NCBI GenBank assembly: GCA_001579985.1
Contig: LRSR01003684.1
Span: 1-33,055 of the forward strand
DNA from: Hypsibius dujardini
Taxonomy: Eukaryota; Tardigrada; Eutardigrada; Parachela; Hypsibiidae
Direction: 5' to 3'
DNA: 33,055 bases
Both the position numbers and the translations under genes were made by a program. Below the pieces are notes generated by a model. It saw only the letters and a program-made list of their open reading frames with translations. It was not told the DNA's origin and made no database searches. Positions within the stretch are counted from its first letter, which is position 1, and each line of letters opens with the position of its first letter. Of the stretch, positions 24,001 to 32,561 are shown piece by piece.

Positions 24001-25693
24001 TGCACTGGCGTACTGCACTGAATCAGAATCGGCCCTTCCGGTTAAATTCCTCTTCAGTTTTTCATAAAAAGACATAAAATTGACTTAAATAAAAGATAGC
24101 ATAGGTACAACGTTCGACGTGGAACAACTCCGACGAAATAATAGAATGTAGAGTGCTCATCCATTCCCACTCAAGATTTTGGACAACGGTTGGGCACATC
24201 TCAAAATAGTTTAGTACAAACGAGAAGAGTTTATAGTTAAGTTTCGGCGGGAAATATGCTGCTTCTCTCCGGTTCAGTTTTCTCTCCTCTCTCCTCACAG
24301 ATCAACTGCGCACATTCCACCATGTGCTCTTCGATGATTCAAAACCACTTTTTACTGTGGGGCAAGAAGAGTGCCGACTGCACAATCCATTTACAAGGTA
24401 GTTATTTTATATCTTATTAAATACTCACCATTGAAAGTTTTTGTCTCTGTTCGCGAAACTATGGGCGGGAAATTGACCGGAGGGGATGATTGTGATCCAG
24501 ATTCAGTACAGTGGGGCAATATGCTGCAGCAGTGCAGTGCGCCAATGCAGTGCGCCAATGCGGTGCGCTAGTGCCGTGCGCAGTGCGGTGCGTCAATGCA
24601 GTGCGCCAGTGCAGTGCGTCAGTGCACTGCATGTTTTATAACGTGCCCCCTATAGGGCGTTCTTACTGCGCTGTGTTCCAGTAGTTGCCGCAGGTGCTCC
24701 ATGGCAATTCGGAAGTTAGTGATGAGAATAGATAAAAAAATACCCACGCGAGGATGATGATGTAGTAAATATTGAGAAGTGTCACAATGACCACTGTCCC
24801 ATAACCGATACCTAAAGTAAAATCGAGCATGTTTTCTTACTATTTGCAAGCCAAACTTGATCAAACCGTTATTGTAAGTTACTGTACGATAGAAGCGCAG
24901 TGACCTTTGAACAATGGTATCATCCGCCAGACCGTCAACGTCCCCTCGCTCATAAACTGGCCCATCGCCACTTCTAAGAAAAACACCGGGATTCCCGCCA
25001 GAAACGAGCAGAGGAAGAACGGTATCAGGAAGGCTCCTGCGAAGAAGAATGGGCATGCGTAATTATGTGCTGCCGATTTTGAGTACATTTTATTCGATAT
25101 TTAGGTAATCCACTTACCGCCACCGTTTTTGTAGGCAAGTGACGGAAATCTCCAAACGTTTCCGAAACCTGGAAAAAAATACAGTTAAAGAGGCCGCATG
25201 ACTACAGGCATGGTCCACGACCAATACAAGCATGGTCCAGAACCAATACAGGCATAGTTCACGACCAATAAAGGCATGGTCCAGGCATGGTCCACGACCA
25301 ATACAGGCATGGTTCACGACCAATACAGGCATGGTTCACGACCAATACCGTAGCAAAATCCTTTGACATACCGACAGCATAACCCAGACACGCCATCAAA
25401 AAGTCCCATTTTCCCGGCCACGACTCGCGTTCGTAATCCGCGTTGGGATGAGACAAAGATTTGCGCTTGTCTTTGACGGTCACCACCAAGCCGTCTGTAG
25501 TTGCGCCATTCAATCCCACTGCGATCCCATTCAGTTCCTCCTTCTCCAGCACTGCCGCAAATGCAATCTCGTAATCCGGCGACAGGGACTCTTGTCGGTG
25601 AATGCGCGGGGATGAGTCGGAAGGACGGCGTTGCAGCCGATCCGGCACGATCAAATTGACCAGCGGGAGACTTTCCCGTTTTTTATGGTCCAT
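21006..25693 (-). CDS. SLC6A: SLC6 family Na+/Cl- dependent transporter, GABA/taurine/creatine-like
   Basis: Complete gene of 676 aa with exons 25693-25372, 25168-25118, 25036-24905, 24811-24667, 23776-23606, 23526-23264, 23197-23089, 22887-22650, 22582-22448, 22385-22283, 22056-21956, 21443-21356, 21285-21200 and 21092-21006 (TAG). The total is 2031 nt and every junction is in phase. The start ATG has a good context (A at -3, G at +4). Family landmarks in order: TM1 [13 protein letters not shown] (Gly, not the monoamine-transporter Asp); NGGGAFLIP; TM3 [10 protein letters not shown]; second extracellular loop with the C209/C218 pair and N-glycosylation sequons NTS and NVT; TM6 [10 protein letters not shown] and GSYNKF; TM7 [11 protein letters not shown]8 LGIDSE; then [16 protein letters not shown] and MIGYR. 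It should import a GABA-, taurine- or creatine-like solute across the plasma membrane using Na+ and Cl- gradients; the substrate cannot be read. Oddity: residue 131 is Phe where relatives have a Cl--binding Tyr. Confidence 0.95.
21470..21641. mobile_element. TA-flanked MITE, family 1 copy A, in SLC6 intron 11
   Basis: Inverted repeat whose arms start TACAGTCAACGACAAGATTG and TACAATCAACGACAAGATTG, and continue through GAAGGGTCCGGGG and GGGCAAAAGGG. The arms are about 60 bp and the element is 172 bp. The terminal TA dinucleotides fit the TA target duplication of Tc1/mariner/pogo-type elements, with CA(G/A)T-type ends. There is no coding capacity. It shares its inner arm sequence with the element at 32234-32477. 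Confidence 0.8.
21676..21931. mobile_element. 256-bp inverted-repeat element in SLC6 intron 11
   Basis: Arms start TACATCTTTGGACAGAAAAA (left) and TACACATTTGGCCAGAAAAA (reverse complement of right). Both continue through TCGGGACG, a GGCAA stretch and the shared TTACCACAAGGCTGC block. Inner segments (GGCCACAAGA, TTGTGGCC) and the AATCAAAGC/GCTTTGATT block extend the palindrome almost to the centre. It is non-coding and the ends carry TA. It occupies the 5' half of intron 11, starting 24 bases from the splice donor. Confidence 0.75.
22111..22273. mobile_element. 163-bp inverted-repeat element in SLC6 intron 10
   Basis: Ends are TACCAGGCAAACGCGGCG and its exact inverse. Inside them GTTGAATCGGTCGGGTGGC and GGGCGCCACAAGT are repeated in inverted orientation with one mismatch between them. 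The right arm carries about 17 extra bases not present in the left. The centre is a short spacer that includes AAACGCGTTGTTTACG. It is non-coding. The right end lies 9 bases from the 5' splice site of intron 10. Confidence 0.8.
22945..22993. repeat. imperfect hairpin in SLC6 intron 7
   Basis: Arms of about 22 bases, GTCTGGCATGACTGTTACTA and GTCTAGCTGACTCTACTAGA (inverse of the right arm), around a 5-base loop. A separate 12-base palindrome, GTCCTATAGGAC, lies just to the left. Confidence 0.6.
23839..24658. mobile_element. 820-bp MITE-like element in SLC6 intron 4
   Basis: Terminal inverted repeats of about 35 bp. The left end reads GCCCTATAGGGGCACGTTTG; the reverse complement of the right end reads GCCCTATAGGGGGCACGTTA. 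Both continue through TAAAA and TGCACT-type sequence. Inside the ends are arrays of a short repeat (GCACTGGC-type units), at about 23866-24017 on one side and inverted at about 24521-24632 on the other. The inner sequence has weaker inverted similarity (CTTCCGGTTAAATT against CTCCGGTCAATTTC). No transposase open frame is present. No target duplication is obvious. The right end lies 8 bases inside the 5' splice site of intron 4. Confidence 0.8.
25206..25348. repeat. 22-bp minisatellite in SLC6 intron 1
   Basis: Six 22-base units plus one 11-base partial unit of AGGCATGGTTCACGACCAATAC, with scattered substitutions. The last two units are identical. Each full unit contains a CCAAT pentamer. The array ends 23 bases from the intron 1 splice donor. 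Confidence 0.9.
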
Positions 25694-26478
25694 TTTGTGG
25701 AGGCGCGTTTTTTGTTGCCGCGAAGTCCCAACCGCCCTTTTGTGATTCGGACGGAAGCAAGGAAGAGCAAACCTAATGTCGCTGGGGAACACTTCTGCCG
25801 CTTGTCCTTCATCATCATCATCATCCCTAGCCGTATGTTAGGACGTCTGGATTGTCAAAATGAGAAAACAATCTCTGCATGAGTATCACTTTCGCGCATA
25901 GAGGTTAAATGAAGCGCACATGCGCCGCCGAGGAAGAGCAAACAAATTGGCAGATCTCTATCACGCCTCGACTTGGCCTTTCGCTGTAGCTACTGGCGCG
26001 TTTTATAATGGAAATTGTGATGGAGGAAGAGCAGCAGAATTACTGGACCGAGAGATCGCTCTGCAATATACAGCGATTGCCTATGTGTTAGAGTTTAATA
26101 TCTCAGAAAGCAGCAGACAGGCAGACTGTACAGTACAGGCAAACAAACAAACAGCCTCGTGGAGTCGACGGAAAGAGTTTTAGAAAATGACAAAAATAAT
26201 TTGAGTCACTCCAAAAGGTGCACTGCTTAAGGTTGCGCATTACTAGTGACAAGAATTCAAATTCGTCCGTTGATTATAAATCAAATAGCACAATGTGTGA
26301 CATTAATGTAAAAACACTACTCGTGCAGGAAAGAATCAAGTTTTAAGCTACACTGATAGAACGCTAGGAGTGCAAATACATCAGGTCAGAAAACAGCCGA
26401 GAGAGCAAAGTTATTGGCCTATTTGACAGGTGGATGGACAAAATTTCCACCGATGTGCTACCCATTTATTTCTTTTGT
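25694..26478. other. intergenic region upstream of the SLC6 gene
   Basis: Holds the SLC6 promoter/5' UTR and the downstream flank of the THAP gene. A short CAT repeat lies at about 25811-25826. An open frame continues upstream of the SLC6 ATG but contains no earlier ATG in frame. No TATA box or other clear motif was seen. Confidence 0.45.
26465..26470 (-). terminator. poly(A) signal of the THAP gene
   Basis: AATAAA on the minus strand, starting 8 bases after the TAG stop at 26479. If used, the 3' UTR would be only a few tens of bases. Confidence 0.5.
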
Positions 26479-29400
26479 CTAGTAATGTCCCGTGTGAAAA
26501 TTTCGCTGGAACGGAGCTTGCTGAGCGGGGTTGGAAAACTGACTGTGTGACCGGGTCCGTGTGGTCGAACTGTGAGTCAAGCCGACGGTGGAGTTTTGCA
26601 CCTGGTTGCCCGGATGATGCGACGACTGAGCCAATCCCGGGCTGAACAACGACGACATCGAGAAAGGGCCTAGATAAAAGATCCAATCTTACTACTAAAT
26701 ACAAGTTTTAGTAAACAAAATCACTGTTGCAGCTACTAGTTGTAAATGGCGGAATAGAACAATTCACCTGTGGAAGTGATCACTGACTGTTGATGGGGCT
26801 GGAAAAACTCTGGACCCGGTAGGGATGCAACGAATGCGGATCCACTCCCTATATGCTGGTGAGTCTGAGCCTGGTTCGCGTAGTTGTTGGGGTTAAATGC
26901 CTGTAAATTCAACAGAGAAAAACAAAATCTGACAGGGGCAAACCGAAATGCAGATTAACGTCCATAGATACAGACAATTAGTGAAGGTAGGCAAACAGAC
27001 AGCCAGTCAGACCCGTGCACGCATCACACATGGCAACCTGATCACGTACTGATTGATTGTCATGTGAAGCCCGCGTTCGTTGTGCGACACTCGGTTGCTG
27101 CTGGGCCACCACTGGCTGCGGAGTCTGCGGCTGCATGTAGTATTCCAGACCTGACTGGAAGGCGGAAAGGTCAACGGCGTTTTGCACGTACTGTTGTTGT
27201 TGGTCCATCCATTGGGCAGGGTGGGAGGCGACGCTCGAAGTGGACTGTGAAGAAAGACACAGAATAGGTTTTGCATTAATTTCATCGATCCAGGCAAATA
27301 CTTCTGGTTCAACACACTTCCGCTGCGAGTGGGTTTCAGTTGCAGGCATGTGTGATGCCGAACTAATCGCCATGACCGAATATGAATCGGAGTCCACTGA
27401 AGCAGACAAGTCCGATATGAAATAACAGATTGTTTCTTTTTTGCGGCAAGTCGAATTGAATCAGAGCTCGGCTTGATTGATAAAAACGGGGCGTCTAACG
27501 AGCCAGAAACTTGCAGGGAGGTTCGACCAGGGGACTTGGTAATCTCGTCGCTCACAGATGTTTGGACTGCGCGCCAATAGCGGCCTCACTTGTCAGACAT
27601 TCCTTTTTCATGTTTTTTTTACTACTATTCTCATTTCTTCTAGCACGTGTCACCTTGTTCCTGCCTGCCTGAGTGCTTGTTATTTTCAGGAAATTTGTTA
27701 TTCACCGCTTTTGTGTCTATTTGTGGCAGCTGTTGTCTGCCTGCCAACCTGTCTGTCTGTCTGTCTGTCAGTCTGTCTGCCTGCCAACTTGTCTGTCTGT
27801 CTGTCTGTCTGTCTGTGTACATGACTCTCTGCCTGCCTATTTCCTGAGTGGATTTGAAACCTAAAGAGAACAAAACCGGCACCAGGCACACCATCCAATG
27901 GCCGAATACTTTATTATTTTGTGCCTCAAAGCAAACGAACCAAAAGGCGAAAGTGACTTTGATATCATCTCGCAGCGCTTTCGCCTCACACATACAAGCA
28001 CTCTCATCATCCTATCACTCAGACAAGGGAGTGCGATTTTACGGAAAGGAAAAACAAAAGAGGAGAAGTGATAACAAAGGGTAGAACAAAGAAAGAGACT
28101 CAAATCAAAAGATATCATCGAGAGCCTACATTTTCCAAAAAATCCATCAGTGTAGTAAAAAAAATTGTAAATATGGGGGAAAGCATTCGGCCATCGGAGC
28201 GCGGCTGAATACCACAGTGTAACCCACGTCTGCACTACAAACTCATGAGATACCGTACCGCTCGGTCCACGGACGATTCGCGTCCCTTCTTCGTGGGCGG
28301 TTCCCAATTTGAATCCTCCTGCCCCTTCTTAGATCGTTTCTTCGACCCGCTAGAAGTGGATGCAGACTGCACAACCTAACGAGAAATACTGTTTAAAAAA
28401 TGTGATTTCATACATAGACATAGTCAGAAGACAAAGAGGCTATGATATTTCAGTATTGGGCAATGCCAATGCACACAAACCTGCAGCTGAGACTGGGAAG
28501 GACCAGGGCTGAGCGCTTCAAACTGCGGCGTAGCAGTCTTCTTCTGCCGCCCACGCCGCGGAGTCGGTGGAGTGGGCGCCGGGGAAGGCGGGAATGGAAT
28601 CGGCTGAGGTGTCTGCGGGAGATACTGCTGCTGCTGCGTCTTTTGTGACGAAGATCGGATGGCAGGCGCAGTGTACGTCTGATGCTGCTGCTGAGCACTC
28701 CCCGGTTTCTGGGCGCGTTTGGCATGTTCCGCGACGACAACGGCATCAGCCAACTGGCGTCGCAACATGGTGATGGTTTCTTGAGCATCCTTCTCATTCT
28801 TGGTCTTGGCCGCTTGAATGCGCTCAATCTCCCGCGAAGATGCACCTTGCAGTTCGATAATCTGCTGACGGTAGGACTCTGTCTCCTTCTGGGACCTGAA
28901 AACCATTCACAGTTCCATACGGTTCTTCCCAGCACAAAGGTAGCACAAAAATCCTACTCCTTTACCGAACGTAATTAGCCCGGAAAAGCTCCAGCTCAGC
29001 CTTCACCGATTTCCGTTCCTCATCAATCTTCTTGGCATGGTCCAAATAGTACGTGGCCAGTTTGTCCAGCGTCTCCAACCGTTCCGCCTCCAGAGTCGAT
29101 GCGCAGAAATACGCGCGAATCCAAGCCGCGACCCGAGTTTCGAGCAGTTCTACCTTTTTCTTCTCTGCCGCCAGATCCAACCGACTCTCCTCCAGATCGA
29201 ACCGCATCTCCAAAATTTCGTCATGTGCTTCTTTCATCATTTCCTGAATCTCTTCGTCCGAGGTGTCGGCCTCCAAATCGTCTTCATCCACCTGGGAGGA
29301 AACAACTAAATTGTCGTATGCTAATCTGAGTTTTCCATCAACTTCGCCTATTTCAGTTTCAGTGAACAGAGCGACTCAAGAGTACAGTGCATGCTGTAGA

Positions 29401-32400
29401 TACCTGCGCAAATTTATTGGAAACCGGGACTCGAGTAGGGCTCTTCATAATGATCTTGGGTGGTAAGATAATGGGCGGCGGAGGAAGCGGAGTGATCTTC
29501 TGCAGGACCTGTCGAACGTTGTTGCGGCTCCCGGCGGCGGTACCTCCCCGAGTCAGGGGCAGTGTCGTGGCGCTAGAGGTAGAGGCCACCGGCAAAACAT
29601 TTGACGCGGTTTTTGGTGGGCGACCTCTCGCCGGCGGCTGCACAGCTCCACTTCGGTTTGGAATGATCATTTCTCGACCTCCTAGTTTAGCTGAAGCGCA
29701 AACAAATATTGAAAACGATCACCCCAAATAGACATACTACAAGCTCCACCAGTATCAAGGTGCTCCTACACACACACACGGCCACAATACTAGTATTCAG
29801 CTCACCGACCGAGGTACGGCTACTGTGGTAGAAATGCGATATAGAGCCACAGTAATGCGTGGAACTACTGTACTGAAATCGCAATGGCAGTTTGTGACTG
29901 TCATTGCGATTTGGCCCTAATTCTGTCAGCTAAGTATTATCGTCATGAGTTTAGCGGAGACCGAATAGAAAAGAATCCTACCCGTAATTGCAATGCCTGA
30001 TCGCGTAGATGGGACACCACCGGCCAATCCTTTCCCAGCTCCAACACCAGCAGCCGCAGTTCCATATCCCGGAGTAGGATAAAGCACCTTCGAGGGCGCC
30101 GCGAGCAAGGTACTGAAATGCCTCTCCAAATCCGCTCCGCCCGCGTCGTCATCAGTCACGTTATCGGACTCGGAAGTGGAATTAGCGTGTCGCTTTCGCT
30201 TGCTACTGCGTCCTTTCCGCAGGGCTGTCTTCTTCGCGTCCGCCGACTTCTCCCAATCCCCATCACGGTCTGAATCATCGGGGACGTCTTCGCCTTCACT
30301 GACCGGTTCCTCCTCCCCTTCCACGAGAGCGGCGCGCTTCGATTTGGCAGGAGCCGCCTTAGGGAGGGTCAGTTTCACAATCGGCACAATGGTCTTACGA
30401 GCAAACAGCGACTTGTCTGATGCGACTCCTCCTCCCAGTGTAGCAGGCGCGGGAGCCAACTTTTTAAGTGGTTCTAAAGAATGGGGAGAAGGAATAAAGA
30501 TTCAATAAGATACACTTCAAAACCATCATAGAAGATGAGAATTTCAAACCCGAGAATAGGGATGGCAAACACTAAAAGTTAAGCCACTAAAGCTTATAAC
30601 GATTTCAAGTTTGGTTTCATTTAGCGAGTTTCAGCGCAAAAAACTTATTAAACTTAGAAAGTAAAGCCAGGAAATAGTTACACAAGTTATACTTTAATTT
30701 TATCCAATCAAATTAAAAACATTCATACTCAAATTGCTAACCTTTAAAATTCGGCACAGAGCTGTCCAGGAGGATCAATTTATCACCGGATCGGAAGTCC
30801 GACTGCCGATTAAAGTGTTTGATGCACAAGCCGTAATGCTCGTTCTTGGCCAGCATGCCCAGCATGGTTTTCTTGGTGTTGCCTTTGGCGGAATTCATGG
30901 CTTCCAACCATTTCCTCCGGTATAAGGGCTTCTTTTTGGCGTCGGGAAAGAGAAACACCGTCGCCGAGCTCTTCATGTAGTTCTCACATTTGGGGAAGAT
31001 GCAAACCGGCTTCAGAGCCGCTGCGGGAGTGCTTGCAGCAGTGCGAAAAGTGCTTTGTGCGACCTTCTTCTGAATGCCGATTGATTTGGTCAATACGGAA
31101 GGTCCGATCCCTTTCGGTGGTCGACCGCGTTTCGTGGGCTGAATTTGCGGTGCCGCAATCTCTTCCGACCCTTCTCGAATGTCCTGCAAAAAATCAAAGA
31201 GTCACGTCTGAAAATGCCATAAATAAGTGGAAAATCACCGAGGTATATACCTGTACGCCATGAGTACGTGTACGTAGTCCAATGTTCCGCAGCATGCGTT
31301 CGCTGTCACCATGAGGCGATCGACGGCTGCCAACTTCCTCAGTCGACTGGAAGCTGTCTTCCGAGTGGGAACGAACTCGGCGATCGTCGGGAAAAGTGTC
31401 CGGCTCTTCCTTGATCTCCACAAGATCTAAATCTTCAATGGCGTTGGCGACCACGTCCAGGCAGCCCACGCTGGACGGCGAGAAGTACGGTGACTCAAAG
31501 ATGTCTGGTCCGGGTATAAGAGGTCCAGCCACTTCCGCCATCATGTCGCTCATCAAACCGGCCACCTCCTGTTCAAGGGTGATTATCTCTGGAGAGGGGG
31601 ATCGATGAGAAATCGTTCTGCAAGGAAAAACTTGTAAGGCACGGAGAGCAACCGAAGTATAACAGCAGAAACAAATCCATAACAGACGGGGATTACATTT
31701 GGTCGTCTTCCTGTTCCTCTCCCATCGATGCAGTAGCGCTCCGGTGACTTCCGGCCACTTCACTGTCGGCGTCACCCAAAAGGACCATCTCTTCATCATG
31801 TGAGCCATCCGATGCCAAGCTGTTACTGCGCATTGACAGATCCCGGCCATCAGTGGTGCCGGCTTCTTCGTGATTCGGAATATCAGCTGCCTGATGATCG
31901 GTAGTGTCATCCACCGCCATAACCTCCTTCTGCGGGTCAACCTCCTTCTGCGGGTCCACCGATTCTGCGTCTTTCTGAGAACCATCCGTCGAGGAGATGG
32001 GCGATCCCGGCTGTTGATCCATCGAATCGGGCAAACCTCTCAGCGTAAGTTCTTCGTTATCCGATTTGTGAACACCGGCAGTTTCATCTTTAACAGCGTT
32101 TTCGCTCTCGGCACTATCTGCAGGGGGCTGGACGGATTCTTTTCCCGACACAGATGGGACGGCGAATCGAATACAACCGACTGCGTCGAAAATCGAAAAC
32201 AAAATTGTAAACCACAAACAATCAAACTCATTATACAGTAAGCGACAGGAAAAAGTTGAATGGAGGGTCCGAGCGATGGACAAAAGGGGCGGGGCAAGGG
32301 GTTAGATAAACACAATCAGTAAATCAACCGTCAAAGCTGCACCGCTTGTTTTGTAGTCACTGTAAATCATTTTAAAGTCACTGGTTGATTAGTTGACTGC

Positions 32401-32561
32401 GTTCAACTAACCCCCTGCCCCACCCCTTTTGCCCATCCCTCGGACCCTCAATCAACTTTTTCCTGTCGCTTACTGTACCAGATCATGGCTTTTTCACTCA
32501 CCATTTTGATCTGCGTGGACAGCGCCGGGCTCGCTACGAAATTCAGATTGTCCTTCCACGT
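26479..32561 (-). CDS. THAP zinc-finger / AT-hook / coiled-coil nuclear protein, 5' partial
   Basis: Spliced minus-strand gene with exons 32561-32502, 32180-31697, 31617-31251, 31183-30742, 30473-29982, 29681-29404, 29291-28966, 28895-28481, 28375-28259, 27244-27050, 26900-26768 and 26669-26479 (TAG). All junctions are GT-AG and phase-consistent, giving at least 1165 residues. The first listed exon begins in mid-codon, so the start lies upstream. The order is: acidic Ser-rich region; an IKEEP motif resembling a SUMO acceptor; AT-hook RGRPPKG; THAP domain (about 31003-30746); Lys-rich and acidic region; second AT-hook RGRPPK; Glu/Lys-rich probable coiled coil spanning two exons; Gln/Pro-rich C-terminus. 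The THAP domain has C-X4-C, then 53 residues to C-X2-H, a central Trp and a closing SVPNF resembling the family AVPTIF box. THAP domains bind DNA through zinc, so a chromatin or transcription role is inferred. The full protein is not recognised. Confidence 0.82.
27734..27818. repeat. CTGT/CTGC microsatellite in a THAP-gene intron
   Basis: CTGT array interrupted by CTGCCTGCCAAC segments, inside the 1014-base intron 27245-28258. Confidence 0.9.
29876..29912. repeat. short perfect-type hairpin in a THAP-gene intron
   Basis: Stem AAATCGCAATGGCAG pairs with CTGTCATTGCGATTT (15 pairs, one a G-T wobble on the plus strand) around a 7-base loop. It sits in the 300-base intron 29682-29981. Confidence 0.7.
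30746..31003 (-). other. THAP-type C2CH zinc finger (within the THAP gene)
   Basis: Domain encoded by a single exon. The four zinc ligands are visible as CIFPKC and CIKH. The invariant-type Trp lies in RRKWLEAM, and the end motif is SSVPNF. The spacing from second to third ligand is 53 residues, the upper end of the usual range. An AT-hook (RGRPPKG) lies about 40 residues before it. THAP domains are related to the DNA-binding domain of P-element transposase, but no transposase catalytic region is visible in this gene. Confidence 0.88.
32234..32477. mobile_element. TA-flanked MITE, family 1 copy D, in the first visible intron of the THAP gene
   Basis: The outermost 26 bases are perfect inverted repeats beginning TACAGTAAGCGACAGGAAAA. 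The arms then continue with few mismatches through GAGGGTCCGAG, ACAAAAGGGG/GCAAAAGGGG, GGGGCA and GGGGGTTAG to about 75 bp. The element is 244 bp, non-coding and ends in TA. The inner arm matches the element at 21470-21641, defining one dispersed family in this window. Confidence 0.85.

Noticed and set aside
23703-24571. Open frames encoding repeated QCASAVRQ-type peptides
   Set aside because: Translations of the subterminal repeat arrays of the intronic element. The frames cross the exon 5 boundary only by chance.
23839-24658. piggyBac assignment from the CCCT-type ends
   Set aside because: piggyBac elements insert at TTAA and duplicate it; neither flank has TTAA.
25693-25792. Upstream extension of the SLC6 N-terminus by 33 residues
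   Set aside because: The extension would start at GTG with no ATG. The ATG at 25693 has a good context and gives a normal length.
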